Assembly (NCBI RefSeq): GCF_012035195.1 | Contig: NZ_JAAVJH010000003.1 | Span: forward strand, 310,001-374,000 | DNA length: 64,000 nt | Source: Sphingomonas corticis | GTDB taxonomy: Bacteria; Pseudomonadota; Alphaproteobacteria; Sphingomonadales; Sphingomonadaceae | Direction of reading: 5' to 3' | Part shown: positions 21,635-31,045 of the stretch, one piece after another | How positions within the stretch are numbered: position 1 is the first letter of the stretch | Layout of the letters: each line of letters starts with the position of its first letter | Notes under the pieces: generated by a model | Told to the model about the DNA's origin: nothing | Database searches by the model: none | What the model saw: the letters and a program-made list of their open reading frames with translations, nothing else | Program-made: the position numbers and the translations under genes

Positions 21635-21975
21635 GTCGCGGCCTCCAGCGCGGCGGCATCGACGTAGCCGACCAGGCCGTGCGCCACGGCAATGCCCCAC
21701 GCCCGCCCCCCGGTGACGTCGAGCACGTCGAACGCCTCGCCCGGCTCCAGCGCCGCGACCGGCGCGGTGCCGTCGACGAGCGGTGCCGGGAAGGCGAGCG
21801 TGCGGCGGACGGGAAGCGCGTAGTGCGGCGCGAAGACGCGATCGGCGAGACGGGCGTCGGCGAGATCGGGCCGCACCGCGAAGACGCGCGGGTCGAGCGG
21901 CCGCGACGGCCCGGTCAGCGCAAAACCGCTACGCGCTGGCGAGCCGGGGCGGGATGGTGCCGCCTGCGCCGGGTG
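21631..21975 (-). CDS. Stand-alone SH3-like domain protein (relic of an NlpC/P60 peptidase?)
   Basis: 114 residues from ATG 21975. The core DPRVFAVRPDLADARLADRV, then FAPHYALPVRRTL, followed by the SH3-like strand pattern (VAALEPGEAFDVLDVTGGRA, WGIAVAHGLVGYVDAAAL), resembles the N-terminal SH3 domain of sphingomonad NlpC/P60 (C40) peptidases. The protein stops right after this domain, so the second SH3 and the Cys/His/His catalytic domain are absent. The start overlaps the marR 3' end by 47 nt; the stop overlaps the argC GTG. Function without the catalytic part is unknown. Confidence 0.65.
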   Translation of the reverse strand, partial: HPAQAAPSRPGSPARSGFALTGPSRPLDPRVFAVRPDLADARLADRVFAPHYALPVRRTLAFPAPLVDGTAPVAALEPGEAFDVLDVTGGRAWGIAVAHGLVGYVDAAALEAAT

Positions 21976-22309
21976 CATGGTCGTCGCCGTCGCCGATGAG
22001 ATGGCCGAACTCCTCAAGAAACTCTTCCCCTTCGGACGTGCGCGCCACGAAGATATTGCGCTTGTCGCTGTCGTCCCGCTGGCGGCGCAGATAGCCCAGC
22101 GCACCGAGGCGGTTCAAGGCGCGCGTCACCACCGGCTTCGACACGTTCAGGACGCGCGCCAGCCCGCGCACGGTGTGCGGCCCGGGTCTGAGATAGACGA
22201 CGAGCAGCAGCGCCATCTGTCGGTTGGTGAGGTCGGGTTCGCCCGACCGCACATAGTCGACGAGGGCGTTCATCCAAGAACTGAGTTCGGGCTGCGCAAA
22301 GCTTGCCAC
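21929..22309 (-). CDS. MarR-family transcriptional regulator
   Basis: 126 residues with a winged helix: LTNRQMALLLVVYLRPGPHT as the first part, VRGLARVLNVSKPVVTRALNRL as the helix-turn-helix (about residues 47-68), and GYLRRQRDDSDKRNIFVART as the wing. Starts at GTG 22309. The C-terminal 15 residues (APGAGGTIPPRLASA) overlap the next gene's coding sequence. First gene of marR-SH3-argC and divergent from secG by about 215 nt. Effector and targets unknown. Confidence 0.88.
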   Translation of the reverse strand: MASFAQPELSSWMNALVDYVRSGEPDLTNRQMALLLVVYLRPGPHTVRGLARVLNVSKPVVTRALNRLGALGYLRRQRDDSDKRNIFVARTSEGEEFLEEFGHLIGDGDDHAPGAGGTIPPRLASA

Positions 22310-22525
22310 GTGACCGTCCTGTCCAGCTGGGCGCCCGCGGGCGTTCCGTGTTCGTGCCGTGATTAACGCCCGCTCGCGCGGCTGGTTTCAGTCGTGTCAC
22401 GATTTCCGTGGCCGCTTTCCACGGCTTGATCGTTGCGCCGCCGTGACGATGGTGCGGTTGATCGACGCGCGCCGTGCGCCTATGTGCCCGCGGTCAGCCT
22501 CCCAGCCGGATCGCGTTCTCGACCT

Positions 22526-22882
22526 ATGTTCACCTTTCTCCTCGTCGTGCAGGCCATCATCGCGGCGGCGCTCGTCACCGTCATCCTGATGCAGCGGTCG
22601 GAGGGCGGCGGGCTCACCTCGTCGGGCAGCCCGTCCGGCCTGATGTCCGCGCGCGGTGCGGCGGATTTCCTGACGCGGGCGACGTCGATCCTGGCGAGCG
22701 CATTCGTGCTGATGAGCATCCTGCTCGCGTTCCTGGCGGCGAATCGCGGTGCGACCAGCGTCGATACCTCGCTCCAGCGGCGCGCGCCCGCGGCGCAGAC
22801 CGGCCCGGCCGCGGCGCCGGCGCAGCAGCAGGCGCCCGCGCCCGCCCCGGCCGACAACGGCGGCGTCCCGCTCGCGCGCTGA
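22526..22882 (+). CDS. secG: Protein translocase subunit SecG
   Basis: 118 residues, inner membrane. First helix FTFLLVVQAIIAAALVTVIL, the cytoplasmic loop MQRSEGGGLTSSGS, and the second helix SILASAFVLMSILLAFLAAN are the SecG signature. A 45-residue Ala/Pro/Gln-rich tail follows, usual in this lineage. It is followed at 22970 by pyrG, a common alphaproteobacterial order. The tpiA gene often found upstream is absent here. Confidence 0.95.
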   Translation: MFTFLLVVQAIIAAALVTVILMQRSEGGGLTSSGSPSGLMSARGAADFLTRATSILASAFVLMSILLAFLAANRGATSVDTSLQRRAPAAQTGPAAAPAQQQAPAPAPADNGGVPLAR

Positions 22883-22969
22883 ACGGCGCTCCATTATCGG
22901 CAGAACGCGCGCGGCGACCCCACGCCGCGCTTGTGCGGACTCGTACTTCAAGGTTAGGCGCATCCTCCC

Positions 22970-24604
22970 ATGGCGCGGTATATCTTCATCACCGGCGGCG
23001 TGGTTTCCTCGCTGGGCAAGGGTCTCATGGCGGCGAGCCTCGCGGCGCTGCTGCAGGCGCGCGGCTATCGCGTGCGCATCAGGAAGTTCGATCCCTATCT
23101 GAACGTCGATCCGGGCACGATGAGCCCGTATCAGCACGGCGAGGTCTACGTGACCGACGACGGCGCGGAGACGGACCTGGACCTTGGCCATTACGAGCGC
23201 TTCACCGGCGTGTCGGCGCGCCAGTCGGACAACGTCACTTCGGGGCGGATCTACAAGACGATCATCGAACGCGAGCGGCGCGGCGACTATCTCGGTGCGA
23301 CGGTCCAGGTGATCCCGCACGTGACGGACGCGATCAAGGCGTTCGCGCGCGCGGAGACCGACGACCTCGACTTCGTGCTGTGCGAGATCGGCGGGACGGT
23401 GGGCGACATCGAATCGCTCCCCTTCATCGAGGCGATCCGCCAGCTGAAGAACGAGGTGGGACGCGGGAACGCGATCAGCGTCCACGTGACGCTGGTACCC
23501 TATATCGCCGCGGCGGGCGAGCTGAAGACGAAGCCGACGCAGCATTCGGTGCGCGAGATCGCGGCGCTGGGCGTGCAGCCCGACGTGATCGTCTGCCGCT
23601 GCGAGCAGCCGCTGCCGGCGAGCGAGCGCGCGAAGATCGCCCTGTTCTGCAACGTGCCGGAGAGCGCGGTGATCCCGGCGCTGGATGCCAAGAGCATCTA
23701 CGCGGTGCCGCTGCAATATCACGGCGAGGGCCTCGATTCCGAAGTGCTGCGCGCCTTCGGCATCACGCCCTCCTCCGCCCCCGACCTCAGCCGGTGGGAG
23801 GAGATCGTCGAGCGGCTGATGCATCCGGAGGGGGAGGTGACGGTCGGCGTCGTCGGCAAGTACGTGGGACTTCAGGACGCGTACAAGTCGCTGAACGAGG
23901 CGCTGGTCCACGGCGGCATCGCGAACCGGGTGAAGGTGAACATCCGCTGGATCGACGCCGAACTGTTCGAAGGCGACGAGGCGGAGATCGCGGGGCATCT
24001 GGAGCCGTGCCACGCCATCCTGGTCCCCGGCGCGTTCGGCGAGCGCGGGGCGGAGGGGAAGATCGCCAGCGTGCGCTTCGCCCGCGAGCGCGAGATCCCC
24101 TATTTCGGCATCTGCTTCGGGATGCAGATGGCCTGTATCGAGGGCGCGCGCGACCTGGCCGGGATCGCCGCGGCCTCCTCCACCGAATTCGGACCCACCG
24201 AGGAGCCGGTCGTCGGCCTCATCACCGAGTGGATGACCGAAAAGGGGTTGGAGAAGCGCGCCGCCGACGGCGACCTGGGCGGGACGATGCGGCTGGGCGC
24301 CTATGACGCGAAGCTGGCGGGCAACAGCGTGGTCGCGTCGATCTACGGCGGCGACGCGATCAGCGAGCGGCACCGCCACCGCTACGAGGTGAACACCGCC
24401 TATCGCGAGCGGCTGGAAGCGGGCGGGCTCGTGTTCTCCGGCCTGTCGCCCGACGGAATGCTGCCCGAGATCGTGGAGCGGCCCGACCATCCGTGGTTCG
24501 TCGGCGTGCAGTTCCATCCGGAGTTGAAGAGCAAGCCGTTCGAGCCGCACCCGCTGTTCGCCAGCTTCATCGCGGCCGCGGTGAAGCAGAGCCGGCTGGT
24601 GTGA
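22970..24604 (+). CDS. pyrG: CTP synthase
   Basis: 544 residues. N-terminal synthetase [18 protein letters not shown] with P-loop, [20 protein letters not shown], and a C-terminal class I glutamine amidotransferase domain with the nucleophile Cys382 in [11 protein letters not shown] and the His/Glu pair in [12 protein letters not shown]. It makes CTP from UTP, ATP and glutamine. Full length. Confidence 0.98.
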   Translation: MARYIFITGGVVSSLGKGLMAASLAALLQARGYRVRIRKFDPYLNVDPGTMSPYQHGEVYVTDDGAETDLDLGHYERFTGVSARQSDNVTSGRIYKTIIERERRGDYLGATVQVIPHVTDAIKAFARAETDDLDFVLCEIGGTVGDIESLPFIEAIRQLKNEVGRGNAISVHVTLVPYIAAAGELKTKPTQHSVREIAALGVQPDVIVCRCEQPLPASERAKIALFCNVPESAVIPALDAKSIYAVPLQYHGEGLDSEVLRAFGITPSSAPDLSRWEEIVERLMHPEGEVTVGVVGKYVGLQDAYKSLNEALVHGGIANRVKVNIRWIDAELFEGDEAEIAGHLEPCHAILVPGAFGERGAEGKIASVRFAREREIPYFGICFGMQMACIEGARDLAGIAAASSTEFGPTEEPVVGLITEWMTEKGLEKRAADGDLGGTMRLGAYDAKLAGNSVVASIYGGDAISERHRHRYEVNTAYRERLEAGGLVFSGLSPDGMLPEIVERPDHPWFVGVQFHPELKSKPFEPHPLFASFIAAAVKQSRLV

Positions 24605-24720
24605 TCTAAGCGGCCTTGCCGGGCGTCCGCTGCGGCCCCCGCCCACCGCGCCTCGGCGTCGGAAGGTGCGTTCGATACAAGGTTGGGAGGCGCAGGGAGC
24701 TGCCGACCGAATAAGGGAAA

Positions 24721-24748
24721 GGCGCCCGGACCCTGCGGCCCGGACGCC
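24721..24748 (-). terminator. Probable terminator of hsp20
   Basis: GGCGCCCGG (24721-24729) and CCGGACGCC (24740-24748) pair with one mismatch. On the minus strand the stem is followed by TTTCCCTTATT. It is 59 nt beyond the hsp20 stop, in the proper orientation. Confidence 0.55.
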
Positions 24749-24806
24749 CCCACCGGCGCTTCGAAAGGGAGCAAAGAAGCGCCGATCGGTCCGGCGCGGT
24801 CGCGCG

Positions 24807-25286
24807 TCAGGCGGCCTGCGCCTCGTCGTCGGTCCGGTTCTCGACCGCGGCGAGGGGCGCGCCCGTGCGGATCGCGACCTTCTTCGGCTTCATCGCGTCG
24901 GGCACCTCGCGGACCAGGTCGATGACCAGCAGGCCGTCGACGAGCCGCGCGTCCTCCACGAAGACGAAGTCGGCGAGCTCGAAACGGCGCTCGAAGCTCC
25001 GCGTCGCGATGCCGACGTGCAGGAAGTTGGCGTTATCCTGCCCGTTGTTGCGGGCTTCGTCCTTCTTTCCGGCCACCAGCAGCAGGTTCTGCTGCGCGGT
25101 GATCTCGATCTCCTCGCGGCTGAAGCCGGCGACGGCGAGCGTGATGCGGTAGCGGTCGTCCGCCACGCGCTCCAGGTTGAAGGGCGGGTAGTTCTCCGAC
25201 GCGCCGCGCGCATTCGCCTCGATCATGTCGAACAGACGGTCGAAGCCGATGGTGGAGCGGCGATAGGGGGTGAGATCAAAACGCAT
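24807..25286 (-). CDS. Small heat-shock protein Hsp20 (alpha-crystallin family)
   Basis: 159 residues from ATG 25286, which has a perfect GGAGGA upstream. N-region MRFDLTPYRRSTIGFDRLFD, then the alpha-crystallin domain (YPPFNLERVADDRYRITLAV through LHVGIATRSFERRFELADFV), ending VPDAMKPKKVAI. IbpA-type holdase that binds unfolding proteins. An RpoH-like promoter lies about 95-125 nt upstream. It is divergent from the TonB receptor. Confidence 0.96.
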   Translation of the reverse strand: MRFDLTPYRRSTIGFDRLFDMIEANARGASENYPPFNLERVADDRYRITLAVAGFSREEIEITAQQNLLLVAGKKDEARNNGQDNANFLHVGIATRSFERRFELADFVFVEDARLVDGLLVIDLVREVPDAMKPKKVAIRTGAPLAAVENRTDDEAQAA

Positions 25287-25380
25287 ATCAAATCCTCCGA
25301 ACGAAGCGAGTTGACGTCGGGCGCCCGCCCATGGCGCGGCGCCGATCGATGCGCGGCCCGACAGCGGCACCGCGCAGACG

Positions 25381-25410
25381 AGAGATGGGTGCGGCGCGAA
25401 GCGTTTCAAG
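25381..25410 (-). promoter_or_regulatory. RpoH (sigma-32)-type heat-shock promoter of hsp20
   Basis: On the minus strand the -35-like element CTTGAA (25410-25405) and -10-like CCCATCTCT (25389-25381) are separated by 15 nt, close to the alphaproteobacterial RpoH consensus (CTTGA...CCCATNT). It lies directly upstream of the small heat-shock gene. Spacing and sequence are read directly; regulation is inferred. Confidence 0.7.
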
Positions 25411-25491
25411 GGTGCGGTAAATACCTACTTTCTTGATGGGCATTGATCGTTGCGTGCAGGTTGCGCGGGAACGAAGAAGAGGGGAATTGCC

Positions 25492-27993
25492 GTGTCGATC
25501 ACGCTCGCCATGTTGCTGGCCGCGCAGACGGGCGAGGCGATCGCCCCGCAGGTGCCGTCGCCGCCCGCCCCCCCGGTCGTGGTGGGCGCGCCGGACGCGC
25601 CCGCGACCACCCCCGGCGATCCCGACCGTACCGAGGCCGAGGTGCAGCGCAGCTCCGCCGCCGCCGACGTCGTCGTCACCGCGCGCCGCCGCGCGGAGCA
25701 GGCGCAAAACGTGCCGATCCCGATCAGCGTGGTCGGCGTGAAGGAACTGGACGCCACCGGCAGCTTCAACGTGCAGCGGCTGCAGCAATTGCAGCCGACG
25801 CTGCAATTCTACTCGACGAACCCGCGCAACTCCTCCGTCAACATCCGCGGGCTCGGCGCGCCGCTGGGCCTCACCAACGACGGCATCGACCAGGGCGTCG
25901 GCGTCTACATCGACCAGGTGTACCTCAGCCGCGTGGCCGCGGCGACGCTCGATTTCCTCGACGTGCAGCAGATCGAGACGCTGCGCGGGCCGCAGGGGAC
26001 GCTGTACGGCAAGAACACGGTCGCGGGCGCGATCAACATCACCAGCCGCGCGCCCAGCTTCACCTTCGAGGGGCGGGCCGAGGTGACGGTCGGCAATCTG
26101 GAGTTCAAGCAGGCCAAGGCGTCCGTCTCCGGCCCGATCACCGACCAGGTTGCGATCCGCCTGGGTCTCGCCGCCACCAGCCGGCGCGGCACCGTGTTCA
26201 ACGTCGCCACCGGCAACTACGTCAACGAGCAGGACAATGTCGGGCTGCGCACCGCCATCCTCTACAAGCCGAGCGAGGACCTGAGCTTCACGCTGGCGGG
26301 CGACTACAGCCGCCAGAACCCGGAATGCTGCGCGCAGGTGTTCGTGCGCGTCGGATCGACGCAGCGCGCCGCCAACCGCCAGTTCGACGCGCTGGCCGCG
26401 GCGCTGAACTACGAACCGCCGAGCCGCGATGCCTTCGATCGCGTGACCGACCTGGACGCGGACCTGAACGCGCGGAACGAGCTGGGCGGCCTGTCGCTGC
26501 GCGGCGAGTACGCGCTGGGCGAGGGGACGCTGACGTCGGTCACTGCCTATCGGTTCTGGAAGTGGCTGCCCGCCAACGACCGCGACTTCACCGGGTTGCC
26601 GATCACCACGCTGTCGCAGAACCCGACGCGGCAGGACCAGTACACGCAGGAATTCCGCTACGCCGGCGAGGGGAAGGGCTTCGACTACGTCGTCGGGCTG
26701 TTCGGCTTCTACCAGGACATCCACACCACCGGCACGCAACGGCAGGGCGCGGCGGCGAGCCGCTGGCTGATCGCGCCGCCCGCGGGGGGCTGCGTCGCCG
26801 GGTCGACCGCGCTGGCGTGCGACCCGAGCGTGCTGGACGGGCTGACCGCCAGCAACGACATCCGCCTGAAGAACTTCAGCGGCGCGATCTTCGGCAAGCT
26901 GAACTGGAACGTCACCGACCAGATCACGCTCTCGCCCGGTGCGCGGCTGAACTACGACGACAAGGTCGGCAGCTACGTCAGCATCGTGCGCGACGCGGCC
27001 GGCAACCTCGTCCCCTATTCGGGCGGCACCGCGCGCCAGGCGGCGCAGCGCGACGCGATCCAGCCTCAGGCGTTCGAGGACGAGGCGTTCCGCGCCTGGA
27101 ACGCGACCTACGACATCACCGCGTCGTACAAGCCGTCGCGCGACGTGCTGGTCTACGGCACCTACGCGCACACGTTCAAGTCGGGGGGGCTGAACCTGAA
27201 CGGCGTGCCCGTCGTCAACGGCGTGGTGCAGACGCAGCTGGCGCAGATCGATCCGGAGAAGGTCGACCATTTCGAGCTGGGCGCGAAGACGCAATTCTGG
27301 GACCGCCGGGTGACGCTGAACGTCACCGGATACTGGACGCAGATCAGCGACTATCAGGCGATCGTCAACAACCAGTCCACGTCCACGCTGCGCGGCTATC
27401 TCGCCAACGCCGGCAAGGTGCGGGTGCGGGGCGTGGAGGCGGACTTCTCCGTCCGGCCGAGCGACCGCTTCACTCTCTACGTCAACGGCGCCTTCAGCGA
27501 CGCCAAGTACCTCGACTTCGAGAACGCGCCGTGTCCGCCGGAACGCTCCGGGGGCCCCGCCGCGCCGATCGGCAGCCCCGGCGGCGCGGCGGGCGTGCCG
27601 GGCGCGCAGAGCCCGGTGCTCTGCGACATTTCCGGCCAATGGCTGCCCGGCATCTCCAAGTTCGCCTTCTCCTATGGCGGCGAGTACAATCTGCCCGCGC
27701 AGGTGTTCGGCAACGACGGCGAGGCCTATGTCGGCATCGACGCCAATTCGCGCACGAAGTTCTCGTCCAACGCCTCGCGCTCGATCTACACCGATATCGA
27801 TGGGTACACGCTGGCGAACGTGCGCGCCGGCTTCCGCACCGACAGCGGCGTCAACGTCTTCGGCTGGGTGCGCAACGCGTTCGATACCGAATATTACGAA
27901 GTGCTGGCGACGACGCCGGGCAACACCGGGCTGATCGCGGGCAACGTGGGGGACCCGCGGACGTACGGGCTGACGGTGGGGCTGAGCTTCTGA
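25492..27993 (+). CDS. TonB-dependent outer-membrane receptor
   Basis: About 833 residues. Signal peptide MSITLAMLLAAQTGEA after GTG 25492, with GAAGAGGGG correctly placed. A Pro-rich stretch leads to a TonB-box-like segment ADVVVTARRRAEQAQNVPIP, a plug domain (VNIRGLG, then ETLRGPQGTLYGKNTVAGAI, about residues 85-190), and a beta-barrel ending in an aromatic residue (YGLTVGLSF). This subgroup is abundant in sphingomonads for siderophores, sugars or aromatic oligomers. No neighbouring transport or catabolic gene hints at the ligand. A 7-bp hairpin at 28003-28024 follows the stop. Confidence 0.93.
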   Translation: MSITLAMLLAAQTGEAIAPQVPSPPAPPVVVGAPDAPATTPGDPDRTEAEVQRSSAAADVVVTARRRAEQAQNVPIPISVVGVKELDATGSFNVQRLQQLQPTLQFYSTNPRNSSVNIRGLGAPLGLTNDGIDQGVGVYIDQVYLSRVAAATLDFLDVQQIETLRGPQGTLYGKNTVAGAINITSRAPSFTFEGRAEVTVGNLEFKQAKASVSGPITDQVAIRLGLAATSRRGTVFNVATGNYVNEQDNVGLRTAILYKPSEDLSFTLAGDYSRQNPECCAQVFVRVGSTQRAANRQFDALAAALNYEPPSRDAFDRVTDLDADLNARNELGGLSLRGEYALGEGTLTSVTAYRFWKWLPANDRDFTGLPITTLSQNPTRQDQYTQEFRYAGEGKGFDYVVGLFGFYQDIHTTGTQRQGAAASRWLIAPPAGGCVAGSTALACDPSVLDGLTASNDIRLKNFSGAIFGKLNWNVTDQITLSPGARLNYDDKVGSYVSIVRDAAGNLVPYSGGTARQAAQRDAIQPQAFEDEAFRAWNATYDITASYKPSRDVLVYGTYAHTFKSGGLNLNGVPVVNGVVQTQLAQIDPEKVDHFELGAKTQFWDRRVTLNVTGYWTQISDYQAIVNNQSTSTLRGYLANAGKVRVRGVEADFSVRPSDRFTLYVNGAFSDAKYLDFENAPCPPERSGGPAAPIGSPGGAAGVPGAQSPVLCDISGQWLPGISKFAFSYGGEYNLPAQVFGNDGEAYVGIDANSRTKFSSNASRSIYTDIDGYTLANVRAGFRTDSGVNVFGWVRNAFDTEYYEVLATTPGNTGLIAGNVGDPRTYGLTVGLSF

Positions 27994-28134
27994 TCGCGCG
28001 GGCGGGGAGGGGCGACGCTCCCCGTGCGTCGGGTCAGTCGCCGGTGACGTCGCCCTCCTCGTCCACCTGCTTCGTCGCGACATGTTCCAACACGTCGGTC
28101 TGGATCAAGCAAGACGCCGGCGCGCAAAAGCAAA

Positions 28135-28164
28135 CGCCCGGGCCGTGCGTTCACGACCCGGGCG
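28135..28164 (-). terminator. Rho-independent terminator, minus strand
   Basis: CGCCCGGGCCGTG and CACGACCCGGGCG form a 13-bp stem with one mismatch around loop CGTT. On the minus strand it is followed by TTTGCTTTTG. No annotated-size minus-strand gene lies upstream, so it points to the small frame at 28184-28303. It sits in the 436-nt gap between the TonB receptor and the Lol permease gene. Confidence 0.7.
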
Positions 28165-28183
28165 CCTGCGTGACGATCGCTCG

Positions 28184-28303
28184 TCAGCCCCCAATTTCGC
28201 CCCTCCGCCCGCGCGCCTCGTGTTCGAAGCGGGGCGGGAGAAGCTGTTCCCCGAACCACGGCCATTGCCTGTGTGCCAGTGCGGTCCGTGTACGGGGCGC
28301 CAT
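28184..28303 (-). CDS. Possible 39-residue small protein
   Basis: ATG frame giving MAPRTRTALAHRQWPWFGEQ, then LLPPRFEHEARGRRGEIGG. It ends 20 nt before a good terminator in the same orientation and is divergent from the Lol permease gene. It is basic and aromatic (WPWF), with no membrane segment. No ribosome site is obvious. I do not recognise a family. The terminator is the main reason to list it. Confidence 0.35.
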   Translation of the reverse strand: MAPRTRTALAHRQWPWFGEQLLPPRFEHEARGRRGEIGG

Positions 28304-28429
28304 GGGCACGTGTCGACCAAAATGAACGTGGGATAAACCGATTGCGGCGAGGCTGTGACGATTCCGCCACACGCCCGCCCGCTACGCGCCCGATTGCGCC
28401 GGCGGGGCGCAGCATCTAGAGCCGCATCC

Positions 28430-29680
28430 ATGTTGCTGTCGCGATACGAGAGCATGATCGCGCGGCGCTACCTGCTGCCGGGCCGGGGCGAGCGCTTCAT
28501 CGTGCTGGTGGCGGGCTTCTCGCTCGGCGCGGTGATGCTGGGCGTCGCCGCGCTGGTGATCGTCATGAGCGTGATGAACGGCTTTCGCGCGGAGCTGTTC
28601 GACAAGATCGTGGGCCTCAACGGCCATGCCGTGGTGCAGGGGTTCAACGGCCGCCTGCCCGACTGGCGCCGCGTGGTTGCGGAGGCGCGGGCGACCCCCG
28701 GCGTCACCAGCGCGACCCCGCTGATCGAACAGCCGCTGTTCGCGACGTACAACGGCCGCGCCGAGTTCATCCTGCTGCGCGGAATGCGGGTGGAGGACAT
28801 CCGCAACAATCCCGCGATCCGCAGCAAGGTGGTGGTGGGCAGCCTCAACGCCGTCACGACGGGCAGCAACAACATCGCCGTGGGCGCGCGGCTGGCCGAG
28901 GCGCTGGGGGCGACGGTCGGCTCGGAGATCTCGCTGGTCAGCCCGCAGGGACAGACCACGCCGTTCGGCACGGTGCCGCGCATCGTCAACTATCGTATCG
29001 CCGCGATCTTCGAGGTCGGCATCTACGATTACGACAAGGCGTACGTGATGATGCCGATGGCGGACGCGCAGACGTTCCTGCTGATGGGCGACAGCGTGGG
29101 CATGGTGGAGCTGGACACGGTGGACGCCGACAAGGTGGGCACGATCCTGGCGCCGCTGGCGCAGAAGGTGGCGGGCGTGGCGGTGATCGCCGACTGGCGC
29201 CGGCTGAACGCGGAGCTGTTCGACGCGCTGGCGGTGGAGCGGGTGGCGATGTTCGTCGTGCTGTGCATCATCATCCTGGTCGCCGCCTTCAACATCGCCT
29301 CCTCGCTCATCATGCTGGTCCGCGCGAAGACGCGCGACATCGCGATCCTGCGCACCATGGGCGCCAGCCGCGGGGCGATGCTGCGCATCTTCATGACGGT
29401 GGGCACGACGATCGGCGTGCTGGGCACGCTGGCGGGCCTGGTACTGGGCGCGGTGTTCCTGTTCTATCGTCAGGCGGTGGTGAACTTCGTGCAGCTGGTG
29501 ACGGGGCAGAATCTGTGGGACCCGTCGATCCGTTACCTGACCGAGCTGCCGTCGAAGCCCGATCCCGTCGAGATCGCCGCGATCGTCCTCGTCACGCTGC
29601 TGATGACGTTCCTGGCCACCGTCTACCCCGCGTCCAAGGCGGCGGGGACGGACCCGGTCGAGGTGCTGCGCTATGAGTGA
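28430..29680 (+). CDS. lolC: Lipoprotein-releasing ABC transporter permease (LolC/LolE)
   Basis: 416-residue inner-membrane permease. First helix [20 protein letters not shown] with the family signature [11 protein letters not shown], a large periplasmic domain (about residues 50-260), then three C-terminal helices ([20 protein letters not shown]; the [16 protein letters not shown] coupling helix between them). It pairs with LolD to pass outer-membrane lipoproteins to LolA. Single LolC/E-type gene, so it probably acts as a homodimer (LolF-like arrangement). Start ATG 28430 fits the family; the longer frame does not. Confidence 0.93.
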   Translation: MLLSRYESMIARRYLLPGRGERFIVLVAGFSLGAVMLGVAALVIVMSVMNGFRAELFDKIVGLNGHAVVQGFNGRLPDWRRVVAEARATPGVTSATPLIEQPLFATYNGRAEFILLRGMRVEDIRNNPAIRSKVVVGSLNAVTTGSNNIAVGARLAEALGATVGSEISLVSPQGQTTPFGTVPRIVNYRIAAIFEVGIYDYDKAYVMMPMADAQTFLLMGDSVGMVELDTVDADKVGTILAPLAQKVAGVAVIADWRRLNAELFDALAVERVAMFVVLCIIILVAAFNIASSLIMLVRAKTRDIAILRTMGASRGAMLRIFMTVGTTIGVLGTLAGLVLGAVFLFYRQAVVNFVQLVTGQNLWDPSIRYLTELPSKPDPVEIAAIVLVTLLMTFLATVYPASKAAGTDPVEVLRYE

Positions 29681-30440
29681 TGCAAGCGAAGCGGCGCACG
29701 GCCAGCGCGGCGACGCCGGCGCCATCGGGCGCGGCTTCGCCGCGTCTGACGGCGCGGTGGGTGACGGTGCCGCCCCCGTCCTGCAGACCACCGGCCTGTC
29801 CCGCGCCTTCACCCAGGGGGGCGAGACGATCCATGTGCTGCGGGGTGTCGACCTCGCCATCGCGCCGGGGGAGATCGTGGCGCTGCTGGGCCCGTCGGGT
29901 TCGGGCAAGTCGACCCTGCTCCAGGCGGTCGGCCTTCTGGAGGGCGGGTTCGAGGGGTCGATCCGCATCGCCGGGACGGAGGCGGCGAAGCTGGACGCGG
30001 CGGGACGCACCGACGTGCGGCGCGACCGGCTGGGCTTCGTCTATCAATTCCACCACCTGCTGCCCGATTTCGACGCGATGGAGAATGTCGTCCTGCCGCA
30101 GCTGATCCACGGCGCGGAGCGCGCGGCGGCGGAGGATCGCGCGACCACGCTGCTGACCGCGCTGGGCGTCGGCCACCGGCTGCGCCACCGCCCGGCGCAG
30201 CTGTCCGGCGGCGAGCAGCAGCGCGTGGCCGTCGCCCGCGCGCTGGCCAACCGCCCCGCGCTGGTGCTGGCGGACGAGCCGACCGGGAACCTCGACGAGC
30301 ATACCGCGGACCGCGTGCTGGGCGAGTTCCTGCGGCTGGTGCGCGAGGAAGGGTCCGCCGCGCTGGTGGCGACGCACAACGAGCGGCTGGCGGCGAAGAT
30401 GGACCGCGTCGTCAGGCTGCACGAGGGTGTGCTGACGTAG
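29673..30440 (+). CDS. lolD: Lipoprotein-releasing system ATP-binding protein LolD
   Basis: 255 residues. Walker [10 protein letters not shown] (73-81), the Q-loop region [19 protein letters not shown] typical of LolD, signature [15 protein letters not shown] and Walker B LVLADEPT. The first 35 residues are an Ala/Gly-rich extension absent from most LolD. Start ATG overlaps the permease stop (ATGAGTGA). Confidence 0.95.
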   Translation: MSDASEAAHGQRGDAGAIGRGFAASDGAVGDGAAPVLQTTGLSRAFTQGGETIHVLRGVDLAIAPGEIVALLGPSGSGKSTLLQAVGLLEGGFEGSIRIAGTEAAKLDAAGRTDVRRDRLGFVYQFHHLLPDFDAMENVVLPQLIHGAERAAAEDRATTLLTALGVGHRLRHRPAQLSGGEQQRVAVARALANRPALVLADEPTGNLDEHTADRVLGEFLRLVREEGSAALVATHNERLAAKMDRVVRLHEGVLT

Positions 30441-30451
30441 AGGAGGCGGAC

Positions 30452-30931
30452 ATGGCGGCGATCACCGATTTGCGGGTTACTGGCGCCGACGGGGCCGCCG
30501 TTCCGCTCGACCGCTGGAAGGGGCAGGTGCTGCTGATCGTGAACACCGCCAGCAAGTGCGGCTTCACTCCGCAGTACGAGGGACTGGAGGCGCTGCACCG
30601 CCGCTACGCCGCGCGCGGGTTCGAGGTGCTGGGCTTCCCCTGCAACCAGTTCGGCGCGCAGGAGCCGGGCGACGCGGCGGAGATCGCCAGCTTCTGCTCG
30701 CTGACCTACGACGTGACCTTTCCCCTCTTCGCGAAGATCGACGTCAACGGGGCGGACGCCGACCCGCTGTTCGAGCGGCTGAAGGCCGACGCGCCGGGAT
30801 TGATGGGGACGAAGGCGATCAAGTGGAACTTCACCAAGTTCCTGATCGACCGCGACGGGCGCACCGTGCGCCGCTACGCCCCGACCACGAAGCCGGAGGA
30901 GCTGGCGAAGGACATCGAGGCGCTGCTGTGA
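30452..30931 (+). CDS. Glutathione peroxidase (thioredoxin-fold, BtuE/GPx family)
   Basis: 159 residues. Peroxidatic Cys36 in NTASKCGFTPQY, with GFPCNQFGAQEPG and KWNFTKFLID supplying the Gln, Trp and Asn of the active site. It reduces peroxides, with a thiol donor that may be thioredoxin rather than glutathione. GGAGGC precedes the ATG. Coupled by GTGA to a tiny membrane protein. Confidence 0.95.
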   Translation: MAAITDLRVTGADGAAVPLDRWKGQVLLIVNTASKCGFTPQYEGLEALHRRYAARGFEVLGFPCNQFGAQEPGDAAEIASFCSLTYDVTFPLFAKIDVNGADADPLFERLKADAPGLMGTKAIKWNFTKFLIDRDGRTVRRYAPTTKPEELAKDIEALL

Positions 30932-31041
30932 GCCGCCTCGACCCGACGGGCACCTGGCGCATCCTGGCGGCGATGTTCGTGCTGATCTGCCTGGTGATGG
31001 TCGGGCTGCTGTCGCTGATGGCGGTGCTGCACTTCCGCTGA
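30928..31041 (+). CDS. Single-pass 37-residue membrane protein coupled to the peroxidase
   Basis: Starts with GTG overlapping the peroxidase stop (GTGA) and encodes MSRLDPTGTWR followed by one hydrophobic helix (ILAAMFVLICLVMVGLLSLM) and AVLHFR. The amino end should stay in the cytoplasm. The exact overlap and clean helix argue that it is real. No known function; a membrane tether or assembly partner for the peroxidase is only a guess. Confidence 0.6.
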   Translation: MSRLDPTGTWRILAAMFVLICLVMVGLLSLMAVLHFR

Positions 31042-31045
31042 GATG

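Noticed and set aside
28034..28108. 24-codon minus-strand frame with an acidic end (VATKQVDEEGDVTGD)
   Set aside because: Too short, needs a TTG start, and lies downstream of a minus-strand terminator with no promoter in view.
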